A stretch of DNA of 36,084 bases from positions 1 to 36,084 of the forward strand of contig NZ_VIYG01000022.1 of NCBI RefSeq assembly GCF_009389585.1, written 5' to 3'. Shown here piece after piece: positions 7,959 to 18,320 of this stretch. Position 1 is the first letter of the stretch; each line of letters opens with the position of its first letter. The DNA comes from Oceanobacillus sp. CFH 90083. Its GTDB lineage: Bacteria; Bacillota; Bacilli; Bacillales; Amphibacillaceae. The notes under the pieces were generated by a model. The model was not told where the DNA came from. It was given only the letters and a program-made list of their open reading frames with translations, and did not search any database. The position numbers and the translations under genes were made by a program.

Positions 7959-8837
7959 TTATTCCAATGTTTCAATTAAATCTGGATCAGCGATCTCATA
8001 ACCTTGCTCTCTCAAACCATCAATCACATCCCCTAATGCTTCATTGGTCCATTCGCGATCATGCATAAGCAAATTTGCGCCTGGCTGAAGTAAGGAATAA
8101 TTGATGTCTATTTCTGGTGCTTCCCCTGTAATTAGCGCTTCTTTTAATTTTTCTGCATCTTGATAAGGCTCAAAATAATCATAACCGTACGTCCAATTCA
8201 TTAAAACCATTCCTTCTTCTTTTACAACTTCGCGTGAATGATCTGAATTTGCGCCATGTGGTGCCCGGAAAAATTTCGGACGCTCTCCAATAATTTCTTC
8301 AATTTTATCATTTAGACGAACAATTTCCTCTGTCTGTTCGTCCTTAGGAATATCTGGAATTACAGGGTGTGAGTATGTATGATTACCGATTGGAAACCCC
8401 ATTTCATGAAGAATTTTCAGCTTTTCCTGCCCTTTTTCATCTTCAATAAAGTGCCCATTCACAAAAAATATAGCTTTTGCATCCTTTTCTTTCAAAGTTT
8501 CAGCCATTTCTAATGCATACTCATCAGGTGCATCATCGATGGTTAACAGTACAACATCTTCCTCTGCATCATCGATAGGCTCTAGCGAAGATGTTTCTTC
8601 GGATATGTAATACGCAGGCTCTATGTTTTCCTCTGCTGCATCCTGCTCCTTATTTTCATCTGCTTCCTCAGATTGAGCAGCTGCATCCCTCCCGTTATTT
8701 TCTTCCGTAACTTCTGTATCTTCAGTTTGATTCTCCGTTTTTTCGCCATTACTTTCATTTTCACTGCCGGAATGACATGCAGAAAGTATTGCAATGACAA
8801 AAATCAACATAAGAATTAAACTGCCGTTTCTAAACAT
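7959..8837 (-). CDS. Polysaccharide deacetylase (NodB-domain) lipoprotein
   Basis: Predicted extracytoplasmic lipoprotein of 292 residues: signal peptide with lipobox LSAC, then a very acidic Glu/Asn/Asp linker of about 60 residues, then a NodB domain. Carbohydrate esterase 4 motifs are present: LLTIDDAP (motif 1), GNHTYSHP (motif 2, His ligands), FRAPHGANS (motif 3), NWTYGYDY (motif 4) and LLMHD (motif 5). This predicts metal-dependent N-deacetylation of peptidoglycan or another cell-surface polymer. I chose ATG 8837 because GGAGG (8848-8852) precedes it; the upstream ATG at 8861 has no ribosome site. The acidic linker fits a salt-adapted cell surface. Divergent from opuD. Confidence 0.9.
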   Translation of the reverse strand: MFRNGSLILMLIFVIAILSACHSGSENESNGEKTENQTEDTEVTEENNGRDAAAQSEEADENKEQDAAEENIEPAYYISEETSSLEPIDDAEEDVVLLTIDDAPDEYALEMAETLKEKDAKAIFFVNGHFIEDEKGQEKLKILHEMGFPIGNHTYSHPVIPDIPKDEQTEEIVRLNDKIEEIIGERPKFFRAPHGANSDHSREVVKEEGMVLMNWTYGYDYFEPYQDAEKLKEALITGEAPEIDINYSLLQPGANLLMHDREWTNEALGDVIDGLREQGYEIADPDLIETLE

Positions 8838-8941
8838 TCTACAAAAACCTCCATGTTTCATGATAGTTTACTAGTTTTATTATAGGATAATATGTTACAA
8901 TGGGCAATCGTACGGCACGCTTATAAATAATAGAATCCCGT

Positions 8942-8966
8942 GTTTATTTATTATCGAAGTGGGTAT
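8942..8966 (+). promoter_or_regulatory. SigB-type promoter of the betaine transporter gene
   Basis: GTTTAT (8942-8947), 13 bases, GGGTAT (8961-8966), close to the general-stress consensus GTTTAA-N12-14-GGGTAT. It would give a leader of about 25-30 bases before the AAGGAGG at 8984-8990. The SigB assignment is inference from the motif. Confidence 0.65.
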
Positions 8967-8998
8967 TTTACTAAAGAAGCAGTAAGGAGGAATTATTC

Positions 8999-10528
8999 GT
9001 GAAGAAAATAACAAATGTTTTCTGGATTTCGACAGTAATCGTACTTATTTTTATTTTATGGGGTATAATACCACCCAGTGTACTCCCAAATGCTAACTTA
9101 GATAATGTTACAAGTACCATTCAAGCATTTATTGTAAATCATTTTAGCTGGTATTACTTAATTGTTGCCACAATGTTTATTGGTGTTTCTTTTTTCTTGA
9201 TTTTTTCTAAATATGGATTGATTAAATTAGGCAAACCAAATGACAAACCTGAATTTAATTATATCAGTTGGTTTGCAATGCTATTCAGTGCAGGCATGGG
9301 TATCGGACTTGTTTTTTGGGGTACTGCTGAGCCACTATTACACTTATTCGACAATTCACCTTATGGAGAACTGGGAACAACTGAAACGGCCATGGTAGCT
9401 ATGCAATACAGCTTTTTCCACTGGGGATTTCACCCATGGGGGATTTATGCCATTGTCGGCTTAGCACTGGCCTATTTTAAATTTCGTCATAATTCTTCAG
9501 GGTTAGTAAGTTCGATATTAGTGCCTCTTTTCGGTGATAAAGTAAAAGGAAAATGGGGGACAGCCATTGATACATTGGTAGTATTTGCTACGGTATTTGG
9601 TGTAGCGACGTCATTAGGTTTTGGAGCCATTCAAATCAGCGGGGGCCTCTCTTACGTTTTCGGTATTAACTCCGGTATTTTATTACAATTGATTATCATT
9701 TTAATTGTAACAGTATTATTTATTATTTCCGCTTTAAGTGGTGTCAATAAAGGAATTAAAATTCTCAGTAATGCCAATATTGTACTTGCTATTGCATTAA
9801 TGTTCCTTATATTAGTTTTAGGACCAACCGATTACATTTTAAGCCTATTTACAAATACAGCAGGAAATTACATTCAAAACCTTCCGAGCATGAGCCTGAG
9901 GCTGGATGCCTTTGGAGATGGCAATACCGAATGGATTAACGATTGGACCATTTTCTACTGGGCATGGTGGTTAGCATGGGCTCCGTTTGTAGGAACATTT
10001 ATAGCCCGTGTTTCCCGAGGACGTACAATTCGTGAATTTGTTATTGGTGTTTTACTTGTACCTACTATTTTTGGCGCACTATGGTTTACTGTATTTGGCG
10101 GTACTGCAATGTACTATGATTTACAAGGAACAACTGACATATCCGGTCAAATTTCCCAATTTGGTGAAGAAGTAGCACTGTTCTCTCTGCTTGGAAACTT
10201 CCCGCTTGGAACGGCACTTTCTTTAATCTCTATTTTATTGATTGCTATATTCTTTATCACATCAGCAGATTCAGCAACATTTGTGCTTGGTATGCAAACA
10301 ACTGGAGGAAGCTTATATCCCCCTTACCAGGTTAAATTAGTATGGGGAGTCATTCAGTCAGCAACTGCTGCTGTATTATTATGGCAAGGCGGGCTAAATG
10401 CATTACAAACCGCATCAATTATTGCGGCATTACCCTTCTCTATTATTATGATTTTAATTGTTTTCTCCCTAATGAAAACACTAAAAGCAGATGCAGCTAA
10501 TATAGAACGGAAAAAACGAAAAGTTTAA
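8999..10528 (+). CDS. opuD: BCCT-family glycine betaine transporter (OpuD type)
   Basis: 509-residue membrane protein with about twelve hydrophobic segments; sodium-coupled uptake of glycine betaine and related compatible solutes under osmotic stress. The BCCT signatures are intact: GMGIGLVFWGTAEPLLH (about 99-115), FFHWGFHPWGIYAI, the Trp-rich FYWAWWLAWAPFVG (about 318-331) that lines the betaine site, and ARVSRGRTIREF. ITSADSATFVLGMQTT near the C-terminus closely matches B. subtilis OpuD. The C-terminal extension is short and basic (ERKKRKV). Start is GTG 8999 behind a near-perfect TAAGGAGG, 8 bases spacing. Monocistronic between the SigB-like promoter and a strong terminator. Confidence 0.95.
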   Translation: MKKITNVFWISTVIVLIFILWGIIPPSVLPNANLDNVTSTIQAFIVNHFSWYYLIVATMFIGVSFFLIFSKYGLIKLGKPNDKPEFNYISWFAMLFSAGMGIGLVFWGTAEPLLHLFDNSPYGELGTTETAMVAMQYSFFHWGFHPWGIYAIVGLALAYFKFRHNSSGLVSSILVPLFGDKVKGKWGTAIDTLVVFATVFGVATSLGFGAIQISGGLSYVFGINSGILLQLIIILIVTVLFIISALSGVNKGIKILSNANIVLAIALMFLILVLGPTDYILSLFTNTAGNYIQNLPSMSLRLDAFGDGNTEWINDWTIFYWAWWLAWAPFVGTFIARVSRGRTIREFVIGVLLVPTIFGALWFTVFGGTAMYYDLQGTTDISGQISQFGEEVALFSLLGNFPLGTALSLISILLIAIFFITSADSATFVLGMQTTGGSLYPPYQVKLVWGVIQSATAAVLLWQGGLNALQTASIIAALPFSIIMILIVFSLMKTLKADAANIERKKRKV

Positions 10529-10839
10529 CTTCATAAATCACTTAACAGCATGTAAACAGCTCTCCTTAAATAACCAGAAAAAATACTGGTTTTAAGGAGA
10601 GTTTTTACTATCTTATTCATCTTCTTCCAACAAAATACAAGCTTTTTACAAAATCCAAATTTCATTACTTTCCCTTTAAAGTATTACACTTTACTACAAG
10701 AGAATGTTACTCTAATATCATTTTCTTTACTATTTTATAACATCTGCTAATTCATAAAATATATTTGTTAAGCTATGTATATCGTATGAAAATAAAAGAA
10801 GCAGCTACTTGTTTTATTTTCCGGAAGAGGTGGCATAGA
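10529..10839. other. 311-bp gap after opuD
   Basis: Besides the opuD terminator it is very AT-rich. In-frame codons from 10765 extend upstream of the next gene but lack a ribosome site. No convincing promoter. Confidence 0.45.
10560..10607 (+). terminator. Terminator of opuD
   Basis: CTCTCCTTAAA pairs with TTTAAGGAGAG, inner AACCAG/CTGGTT, then TTTTTA. Confidence 0.9.
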
Positions 10840-11220
10840 ATGAAAAAATTCAGTATCATTCTACTATTATTTGCAATCATCCCTATATTAAATAGTTGCC
10901 AATCGGAAGAGGACATACAGGTTATCGAATTTCAGTTTACGGATTATCAGCTTATATTTGTCCCGCCAGATGACGATAATGCCAGCTATATGAATACGTT
11001 CATTGATTTGAAGGCTAAGTATCCTAAAGAGATTTCCAGCCCGGAAAAACGTACAATGGATAATCAGGACTTGCCGTCAGACTATACTTTAAATAATAAT
11101 AGTATTTATTTACTTAAAGATGAATCAGTTATTTATTCCATTGAAAATTTGATGTCAAATGGAGAGCTTATGGACACATTAGAATCTATTGTAAACACAG
11201 ATAATCAAACTATCTACTGA
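10840..11220 (+). CDS. Small putative lipoprotein of unknown function
   Basis: 126 residues. N-terminal signal peptide MKKFSIILLLFAIIPILNSC with a plausible lipobox (LNSC, Cys at about residue 20), then an acidic soluble domain with no family I recognise. I chose ATG 10840: GAGGTGG lies about 7 bases upstream and the signal peptide begins exactly there. The frame stays open 25 codons further upstream without a site. It stands alone between the opuD terminator and its own terminator; no functional context. Confidence 0.7.
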   Translation: MKKFSIILLLFAIIPILNSCQSEEDIQVIEFQFTDYQLIFVPPDDDNASYMNTFIDLKAKYPKEISSPEKRTMDNQDLPSDYTLNNNSIYLLKDESVIYSIENLMSNGELMDTLESIVNTDNQTIY

Positions 11221-11262
11221 TGAGATAAGTGCCTTCAGAATAGATTTATTACATGATAACAG

Positions 11263-11320
11263 GGTGTTGGGTTCCTAAAAGTTTTCAAAAAGCAAAAAAT
11301 CAGGAACCCGACACCTTTTT
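11263..11320 (+). terminator. Terminator of the small lipoprotein gene
   Basis: GGTGTTGGGTTCCT pairs with AGGAACCCGACACC (one mismatch) around a 25-base AT-rich loop, followed by TTTTT. Confidence 0.85.
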
Positions 11321-11416
11321 ATAAAAACAGCCTTTCGTTTCCTCTCAACTCATCCTATTATATTTTAAAGCCGTTGCATTTATACAGTAAGAAAGTATCA
11401 GCTTCCTTACTCACGT

Positions 11417-11461
11417 AAAAAAGACATGCTCACTATTTTAACGAGAGCATGTCTTTTTTAT
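11417..11461. terminator. Terminator of the pdh operon (bidirectional)
   Basis: AAAAAAGACATGCTC pairs with GAGCATGTCTTTTTT and lies immediately after the pdhD stop on the minus strand. Confidence 0.9.
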
Positions 11462-11465
11462 GAAA

Positions 11466-12872
11466 TTACATTGTATGAATTGGTGTACCTAAGCCTACTT
11501 CTGCAGCTTCCATCGTAATCTCACCTAGTGTCGGATGAGCGTGGATAGTTAATGCAATATCTTCTGCTGTCATTCCAGCTTCAATAGCCAGTCCGATTTC
11601 AGAAATCATATCACTCGCATTTGGACCGGCAATTTGTCCACCGATGATAAGACCATCTTCTTTGCGGGTAATTAACTTCACAAAGCCTTCTGAAGTATTT
11701 AATGATAATGCACGTCCATTCGCAGCAAATGGAAACTTCGCCGCTTTTACATCATAGCCAGCATCTTTAGCAGCTTGTTCAGATAAACCTACAGTTGCTA
11801 ATTCAGGTTCAGTAAATGCTACTGCTGGAATTGCATTGTAATCAATTACTGATTTTTCACCGCTGATGGCTTCCGCTGCAATTTTAGCTTCATAAGATGC
11901 TTTGTGAGCAAGTGCCGGACCAGGAACAATATCACCAATTGCGAAGATATTGCTTACAGAGGTTCTTCCTTGGTTATCGACTTTAATCAGGCCTCTGTCA
12001 TCTTTTTCAACACCGATTTGCTCCAGACCAAGCTCTTCCGTGTTTGGACGGCGACCTACAGTAACAAGTACATAGTCTGCTTCAACTACTTCTTCTTTAC
12101 CGTTTACTTCATAAGTCACTTTTACGCCATCTTTTGTTTCTTCTACACCTTTGGCCATTGCTTCAGTAACAATTTTAGCACCTTTTTTATCCAAAGCTTT
12201 TTTAACAACCTGTGTCATCTGTTTTTCAAATCCGCCCAGAATATCTTTCGCGCCTTCTAAGAATGTTACTTCTGTACCAAAGTTTGCATAAGCAGTACCA
12301 AGCTCTGTTCCAACATAACCAGAACCGATAACAACTAATTTTTCAGGGACTTCTGTCAGGTTCAATGCACCTGTAGAATCCAGCACTCTTTCAGAGAATT
12401 TGAAAGAAGGAATTTCAATTGGTGAAGAACCAGTACCAAGAATACAGTTGTTAAATTTATAAGTTTGAGAGCTTGTGTCGTCAGCAACTTTTACAGTATG
12501 CTCATCAACAAAGTAAGCTTCTCCTTTAACAATATCCACTTTATTCCCTTTTAACAGTCCTTGTACACCAGAAGTAAGTTTATTGACAACAGAACCTTTC
12601 CATTCTTGTACTTTAGAAAAGTCAAGATTTACTTTTTCTGTTGTAATACCTAAGTCTTCAGAGCCTTTTGCATACTGATATTTATGACCTGCTTCAATAA
12701 GTGCTTTAGAAGGAATACATCCAACGTTCAAGCAAACGCCGCCTAAAGGTCCTTTATCAACAATCGTAACCTTTTGTCCCAGCTGTGCTGCACGGATTGC
12801 TGCAACATAGCCTCCTGGACCAGCACCAACAACAAGTGTATCTACTTCTACCGGGAAATCTCCTACTACCAT
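11466..12872 (-). CDS. pdhD: Dihydrolipoyl dehydrogenase, PDH E3
   Basis: 468-residue FAD/NAD disulfide oxidoreductase that reoxidises dihydrolipoamide on E2, passing electrons to NAD+. Seen: FAD-binding [10 protein letters not shown] (16-25), redox disulfide GGVCLNVGC (Cys47/Cys52), NAD-binding [15 protein letters not shown] site [16 protein letters not shown] and the C-terminal HAHPTLGE with the catalytic His-Glu pair. ATG start at 12872 with GGAGG inside the end of pdhC; three bases separate the genes. It is the last gene of the operon and may also serve other 2-oxo acid dehydrogenases. Confidence 0.97.
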   Translation of the reverse strand: MVVGDFPVEVDTLVVGAGPGGYVAAIRAAQLGQKVTIVDKGPLGGVCLNVGCIPSKALIEAGHKYQYAKGSEDLGITTEKVNLDFSKVQEWKGSVVNKLTSGVQGLLKGNKVDIVKGEAYFVDEHTVKVADDTSSQTYKFNNCILGTGSSPIEIPSFKFSERVLDSTGALNLTEVPEKLVVIGSGYVGTELGTAYANFGTEVTFLEGAKDILGGFEKQMTQVVKKALDKKGAKIVTEAMAKGVEETKDGVKVTYEVNGKEEVVEADYVLVTVGRRPNTEELGLEQIGVEKDDRGLIKVDNQGRTSVSNIFAIGDIVPGPALAHKASYEAKIAAEAISGEKSVIDYNAIPAVAFTEPELATVGLSEQAAKDAGYDVKAAKFPFAANGRALSLNTSEGFVKLITRKEDGLIIGGQIAGPNASDMISEIGLAIEAGMTAEDIALTIHAHPTLGEITMEAAEVGLGTPIHTM

Positions 12873-12875
12873 GAC

Positions 12876-14162
12876 TTACGCCTCCATCATAATTAATTGT
12901 GGGTCATTCAATAAACGTTTGATTTGGTTCAATGCATTTTGAGCAGTTGCACCATCAACGATACGATGGTCAAAGCTTAGGGATACAGCAAGAACTGGAG
13001 CCACTACGATTTCACCATCACGAACGACAGGTTTTTCCGCAATACGACCAATCCCAAGAATAACTGCTTCTGGATAGTTTAATACTGGCGTAAACCATTG
13101 ACCACCGGCAGAACCAATATTGGAAATCGTATTGGAAGCACCTTTCATTTCGTCTGGTTTCAGTTTACCATCTCTCGCTTTAACTGCCAATTCATTAATT
13201 TCACTAGAGATCTGGAAAATAGATTTTTTATCTGCATCTTTTACAACCGGAACTAAAAGTCCGCGATCTGTATCTGCAGCAATTCCGACATTATAGTAGT
13301 GTTTTTCAACAATTTCATCGGTTGCATCATCAATATATGAGTTAAGAATCGGGAATTTCTTAGACGCAGAAACCAATGCTTTAACGACATACGGCAAGTA
13401 AGTCAACTTAATTTCTTGTTCTGCTGCAACAGCTTTGAATTTCTTACGGTGAGCTACTAGATCTGTTACGTCCACTTCGTCCATTAATGTAACGTGTGGA
13501 GCCTTCGATTTAGAGTTCACCATCGATTTAGCAATGGCTTTACGCATTGCAGTCATTTTCTCGCGAGTTTCCGGATACTGACCTTGTGGAGCAGCAGCTG
13601 CCACAGTATCTTCAGAAGTTGCAGTTTCTCCAGTCTCTGCAGCTTCCGCTGAATCAGAAGAAGCTTTCGGCTGGCCACCGCTTAAGAAGCTTTCGACATC
13701 TTCTTTGGTAATACGACCATTTTTACCGGAGCCTTGTACCTCTTTAATATTCACATCATTTTCACGTGCAAATTTACGGACAGATGGCATCGCAATAATA
13801 CGTGTATCATCAGATTCAGATGCAGCTTCAGACGCTTGTTCAGCACTTTCTTCCGCTTTTTCCTCCTTAGACTCAGAAGAAGCATCATCAGATTTTGTAT
13901 CTTCCTCTTCTTCATCATCGTATCCTTCCGCATCAAATGAAATTAATGTATCCCCTACAATGGCAACTTCACCTTCTGCGACATGGATTTTTGTAACTGT
14001 TCCATCAACCTGAGATGGAATTTCAACGACAGATTTATCATTTTGAATTTCACAAAGCACATCGTCTTCTTTTACTTCGTCGCCTTCTTTTACGAACCAC
14101 TTTACGAGCTCGCCTTCGTGAATTCCTTCACCGATATCAGGTAATTTAAAATTAAATGCCAT
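12876..14162 (-). CDS. pdhC: Dihydrolipoamide acetyltransferase, PDH E2
   Basis: 428 residues. Domains in order: a single lipoyl domain (1-80; lipoylated Lys43 in [10 protein letters not shown]), a flexible acidic Ala/Ser/Glu linker, a peripheral-subunit binding domain ([14 protein letters not shown]...GRITKEDV), a second Ala/Glu linker, and the catalytic acetyltransferase domain ending in SFDHRIVDG (active-site His). It forms the core of the complex and moves acetyl groups to CoA. The SD AGGAGG is well placed. E1 genes lie upstream, E3 downstream. Both linkers are strongly acidic (runs of Glu/Asp/Ser), in line with a salt-tolerant host. Confidence 0.97.
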   Translation of the reverse strand: MAFNFKLPDIGEGIHEGELVKWFVKEGDEVKEDDVLCEIQNDKSVVEIPSQVDGTVTKIHVAEGEVAIVGDTLISFDAEGYDDEEEEDTKSDDASSESKEEKAEESAEQASEAASESDDTRIIAMPSVRKFARENDVNIKEVQGSGKNGRITKEDVESFLSGGQPKASSDSAEAAETGETATSEDTVAAAAPQGQYPETREKMTAMRKAIAKSMVNSKSKAPHVTLMDEVDVTDLVAHRKKFKAVAAEQEIKLTYLPYVVKALVSASKKFPILNSYIDDATDEIVEKHYYNVGIAADTDRGLLVPVVKDADKKSIFQISSEINELAVKARDGKLKPDEMKGASNTISNIGSAGGQWFTPVLNYPEAVILGIGRIAEKPVVRDGEIVVAPVLAVSLSFDHRIVDGATAQNALNQIKRLLNDPQLIMMEA

Positions 14163-14182
14163 GAATGTTACCTCCTAAAAAT

Positions 14183-15160
14183 TTAGAAATGAATTACTTC
14201 GTTTACTCTTTCAACAATGTCTTTATGGTCTGGCAGCCAAACTTCCTCTGCATCAGAGAATGCATAAACAGTGTCTGGTGCAGTAACACGAAGAATAGGA
14301 GCTTCTAAATGTAAAATTGCTCTTTCTTGAATTTCAGAAATAACTTGTCCGGCGATACCAGCCTGGCGCTGTGCTTCCTGAACAAATACAACACGGTTTG
14401 TTTTCTTCACAGATGCTAAAATAGTTTCATAATCAACTGGAGAAACCGTACGTAGATCAATTACTTCGGCAGAGATACCGTCTTTTTCTAATTCTTCTGC
14501 TGCTTTTAAAGAAGAATGAACCATTGCTCCATAAGCGAGTAATGTTACGTCAGAACCTTCACGCTTCACATCAGCTTTTCCAATTTCAACAGTGTAAGCA
14601 TCTTCAGGAACTTCACCGCGGAAAGAACGGTAGAGTTTCATATGCTCTAAGAACACAACCGGATCATTATCACGGATTGCAGAAATCAATAATCCTTTTG
14701 CTTCGTATGGTGTAGAAGGAATGACTACTTTCACACCCGGCTGCTGGGCAATAAGACCTTCCAGGGAATCAGCGTGCAGTTCAGGTGTATGAACGCCACC
14801 GCCAAATGGAGCACGGACTGTAATCGGTGCATGGTAATGACCGCCGGAGCGATAACGCAGACGAGCCATCTGACCGCTGATAGAGTCCATTACTTCATAA
14901 ACGAAGCCGAAAAACTGGATTTCTGGAACCGGACGAAATCCTTCCAATGCTAAACCGATGGCTAAACCGCCAATTCCTGATTCCGCAAGCGGTGTATCAA
15001 ATACACGATCTTCGCCGAATTCATCTTGAAGACCTTCCGTAGCACGGAAAACTCCGCCATTTTGTCCAACATCTTCACCAAATACAAGCACGTTTTCGTC
15101 ATTTTTCAATTCTACGCGCATTGCATCAGTGATTGCTTGAATCATTGTCATTTGTGCCAT
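14183..15160 (-). CDS. pdhB: Pyruvate dehydrogenase E1 beta subunit
   Basis: 325-residue transketolase-like subunit of the E1 alpha2beta2 decarboxylase. Typical opening [30 protein letters not shown] and the block [21 protein letters not shown]. The C-terminal part carries the transketolase C domain ([11 protein letters not shown]). It completes the thiamine diphosphate site with PdhA. ATG 15160 lies just after the pdhA stop (15164), with AAGGAGT inside the end of pdhA, so translation is coupled. Confidence 0.97.
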   Translation of the reverse strand: MAQMTMIQAITDAMRVELKNDENVLVFGEDVGQNGGVFRATEGLQDEFGEDRVFDTPLAESGIGGLAIGLALEGFRPVPEIQFFGFVYEVMDSISGQMARLRYRSGGHYHAPITVRAPFGGGVHTPELHADSLEGLIAQQPGVKVVIPSTPYEAKGLLISAIRDNDPVVFLEHMKLYRSFRGEVPEDAYTVEIGKADVKREGSDVTLLAYGAMVHSSLKAAEELEKDGISAEVIDLRTVSPVDYETILASVKKTNRVVFVQEAQRQAGIAGQVISEIQERAILHLEAPILRVTAPDTVYAFSDAEEVWLPDHKDIVERVNEVIHF

Positions 15161-15163
15161 GAT

Positions 15164-16252
<1,089 letters not shown>

Positions 16253-16430
16253 TCACCTCTTCCTTTCTTATATCAAAATTAAGTATCCTTTAACTATTCT
16301 ACCCTTTAACAATAAAAATTACATACTAAATACTTTTACCCTGATGCAGCAATTTTTAATCTGTATTATTTTATCATTACTGTTCTAAAAGGACGAGTAA
16401 TAGAAAGTAATACAATTTTTATCCTTTTAT

Positions 16431-16459
16431 ATCTTAGCTTATTTTTTTATACTGGTCAA
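16431..16459 (-). promoter_or_regulatory. Candidate SigA promoter of the pdh operon
   Basis: Minus strand TTGACC (16454-16459), 17-base spacer, TAAGAT (16431-16436). The transcript would carry a leader of about 175 bases before pdhA. Confidence 0.5.
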
Positions 16460-16489
16460 TCACTTTGCTTCTTGAATTTTAATATATTT

Positions 16490-16503
16490 CACAAGCGCTT
16501 TCC
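16490..16503. promoter_or_regulatory. cre-like palindrome upstream of pdhA promoter
   Basis: CACAAGCGCTTTCC contains the AAGCGCTTTC core of CcpA sites (consensus TGAAAGCGCTTTCA). It lies about 31 bases upstream of the proposed pdh -35, a position more usual for activation than roadblock. Motif-based inference. Confidence 0.4.
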
Positions 16504-16539
16504 AGCCATTCTCACACTACACAGAAACTGTATCACTAA

Positions 16540-16575
16540 ATAAAAAAACTGTATCAATTTTATTTATGATACAGC
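16540..16575 (-). terminator. Second terminator downstream of ykyA
   Basis: On the minus strand CTGTATCA, a 10-base loop and TGATACAG are followed by TTTTTTT. CTGTATCA occurs a third time at 16528-16535. Confidence 0.75.
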
Positions 16576-16646
16576 CCGAAACATTTTTGCAGGCCGTACT
16601 TCTCCTTTATAAAATCCATTTTCGCTATTTTATTAGGGTTACCCAT

Positions 16647-16692
16647 AGTAAAAGCTGCCATCATTCATTAAATGGATGATAGCAGCTTTTAC
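16647..16692. terminator. Terminator of ykyA
   Basis: AGTAAAAGCTGC-ATCAT pairs with ATGAT-GCAGCTTTTACT around a 10-base loop, directly after the ykyA stop. Confidence 0.88.
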
Positions 16693-16697
16693 TGTAA

Positions 16698-17369
16698 TTA
16701 TTCTTCTGATTGGTCTTCATAACTCACATTTAGATCAGATGCTTCATAAAATGTACGCTTTGCTTCATTATAATCTGCTGTGAGTTGATTAAACTCCCCG
16801 TTTAATGCAATAATTCCTTCATAATTTTCATTTAATGCTTCTAAATGTTCCGTTACTTCATTTGGGTCAAGCTCTTCCAGCTGCAGCATTTCATATAATT
16901 CTTTTTCCTGCGCTGTAGAAGCTTGATAAGTATCATTTAAATCATAGTATGCTGTATATCGTTCTGTCATAATTGCAACCATATTCTCTGCATCTTGCTG
17001 TACACTTTCATCCTCTAAATCAGAAATAATTGATTCCACTTGGATAAACGCTTCTTCAGACGCTTCAATGCTTTCTCTTTCTTCAGCCAACTTTTCCTGC
17101 TTCTGCTCTACAACAGAGATTGCTTCCTGTGATAATTCTTGAATCTGTTCAAAATGATCCATATCCAAATCCACAATTTGACTGAATATATCTTGTTCTT
17201 GCAATTCAAGCTCTTCAATTTCCTGTTGGGTTGTTTCATATCCTTCTTCTAATTGAATTGCTTCTTCAAGATGATCGTGTATTTGCTCTTCAGAGGATTT
17301 GCTGCTGCATGCAGCAATCAAAAATAAAGAAGAAATAATCATTCCCAATAAATAAATTTGTTTTAACAC
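16698..17369 (-). CDS. ykyA: YkyA family lipoprotein
   Basis: 223-residue secreted lipoprotein: signal peptide with lipobox IAAC, then an almost wholly helical, Glu/Gln-rich region with heptad-like Leu/Ile, predicting an extended coiled coil on the outer face of the membrane. Family annotated as putative cell-wall binding; precise function unknown. It lies between def and pdhA exactly as in B. subtilis. I chose GTG 17369 because GGAGG (17377-17381) sits 7 bases upstream and the signal peptide starts there; an in-frame ATG at 17417 lacks a site and would disrupt the signal peptide. Confidence 0.87.
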   Translation of the reverse strand: MLKQIYLLGMIISSLFLIAACSSKSSEEQIHDHLEEAIQLEEGYETTQQEIEELELQEQDIFSQIVDLDMDHFEQIQELSQEAISVVEQKQEKLAEERESIEASEEAFIQVESIISDLEDESVQQDAENMVAIMTERYTAYYDLNDTYQASTAQEKELYEMLQLEELDPNEVTEHLEALNENYEGIIALNGEFNQLTADYNEAKRTFYEASDLNVSYEDQSEE

Positions 17370-17423
17370 AAAAAAACCTCCAATATGTACATTTCTTTCT
17401 CTTACTTCATCAGTCATTTGATT

Positions 17424-17446
17424 TTTTAGACAATATACGTCTAAAA
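17424..17446. promoter_or_regulatory. Operator-like inverted repeat at the ykyA start site
   Basis: TTTTAGAC (17424-17431) and GTCTAAAA (17439-17446), a perfect 8-base inverted repeat with a 7-base spacer, directly downstream of the ykyA -10. It could be an operator or a leader hairpin. Confidence 0.45.
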
Positions 17447-17474
17447 TTGTAACATATCAAATGGATGTCAACAA
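17446..17474 (-). promoter_or_regulatory. Promoter of ykyA
   Basis: Minus strand TTGTTG (17469-17474), 17-base spacer, TACAAT (17446-17451). Confidence 0.55.
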
Positions 17475-17479
17475 AAGCT

Positions 17480-17507
17480 TTTACATCTTCTTTCCCTATT
17501 TTATAAT
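17480..17507 (+). promoter_or_regulatory. SigA promoter of def
   Basis: TTTACA (17480-17485), 16-base spacer, TATAAT (17502-17507). Back-to-back with the ykyA promoter. The predicted def leader is about 150 bases. Confidence 0.6.
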
Positions 17508-17577
17508 ATGAGATAGCATCATCTCTAAGAATATGTGTTATGATAGGCAACAGACTTGTCTCACATAACTTTCTAAT

Positions 17578-17638
17578 TTAAGTGGGTGTTCAAAATAACA
17601 CGGCGGATTGCTTCGTACTTTTTGAACACACACTTTAA
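17578..17638 (+). repeat. Minimal (60-bp) repeat copy forming a hairpin in the def leader
   Basis: GTGTTCAAAA (17586-17595) pairs perfectly with TTTTGAACAC (17620-17629); the flanks (TTTAAGTGG and CACACTTTAA) extend the symmetry. Same ends as the long elements at 30840 and 32683. Confidence 0.7.
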
Positions 17639-17662
17639 CGTAAAAATAAAGGAGTCGTAAAC

Positions 17663-18214
17663 ATGATTACAATGAAAGATATTGTCAGGGAAGGGCATCC
17701 TTCTTTAGTTAAAAAAGCAGATAAGGTAAAAGTTCCGCTCTCTGCGGATGATAAGCAATTGTTAGAAGATATGCTGCAATTCTTAAAAAACAGTCAGGAT
17801 GAGGAAATAGCTGAAAAATATAATTTAAGAGCAGGTGTAGGTTTAGCTGCGCCTCAACTCGGCATAGAAAAACAATTAATTGCGCTGCATTTTGAGGATA
17901 GTAAAGGGAAGAAATACAGCATGGGACTAGCAAATCCGAAAATCATCAGCCATTCTGTTGAGCAATCATACCTGCAAAGCGGGGAAGGATGCTTATCTGT
18001 TGACCGTGTTATAGAGGGCTATGTCCCAAGGCATGCCCGTATTACCATAACAGCTACAGATATACATGATAACCCCGTTAAACTTCGGTTAAAAGATTAT
18101 CCGGCAATTGTTTTCCAGCACGAAATTGATCATTTACACGGGATTATGTTTTTTGATCGAATGAATCAAGATAATCCTTTTGCAATTCCAGATAATGCAA
18201 TCGAGATCAGCTGA
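17663..18214 (+). CDS. def: Peptide deformylase
   Basis: 183-residue metalloenzyme removing formyl from N-terminal Met of nascent proteins. All three motifs are intact: GVGLAAPQ (58-65), EGCLSV (108-113, Cys110 metal ligand) and HEIDHLHG (153-160, His153/His157 ligands, Glu154 catalytic). The insertion between helix 1 and motif 1 and the length match the Gram-positive type II class (B. subtilis YkrB). AAGGAG is 7 bases before the ATG. Preceded by a good SigA promoter and a long leader containing a repeat-derived hairpin. Confidence 0.96.
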   Translation: MITMKDIVREGHPSLVKKADKVKVPLSADDKQLLEDMLQFLKNSQDEEIAEKYNLRAGVGLAAPQLGIEKQLIALHFEDSKGKKYSMGLANPKIISHSVEQSYLQSGEGCLSVDRVIEGYVPRHARITITATDIHDNPVKLRLKDYPAIVFQHEIDHLHGIMFFDRMNQDNPFAIPDNAIEIS

Positions 18215-18320
18215 CTGATAACTTATTGAAATTTCTTTGCAAGCCTGTATAAATTTGTTGATTTAGACGATGATAGAAATAGTTTACCTGACCCGACCAG
18301 AAAATTTATTACACGTTAGG

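Noticed and set aside
11276..11302. Possible repeat end (TTTTCAAAAAG) in the loop of the lipoprotein terminator
   Set aside because: Only the AT-rich part matches; no partner end or core nearby.
13751..13936. Met/Lys-rich minus-strand frame inside pdhC
   Set aside because: Out-of-frame reading of the same acidic linker.
13705..14013. Ser/Ala-rich open frame opposite pdhC
   Set aside because: Mirror of the acidic E2 linker; no start signals.
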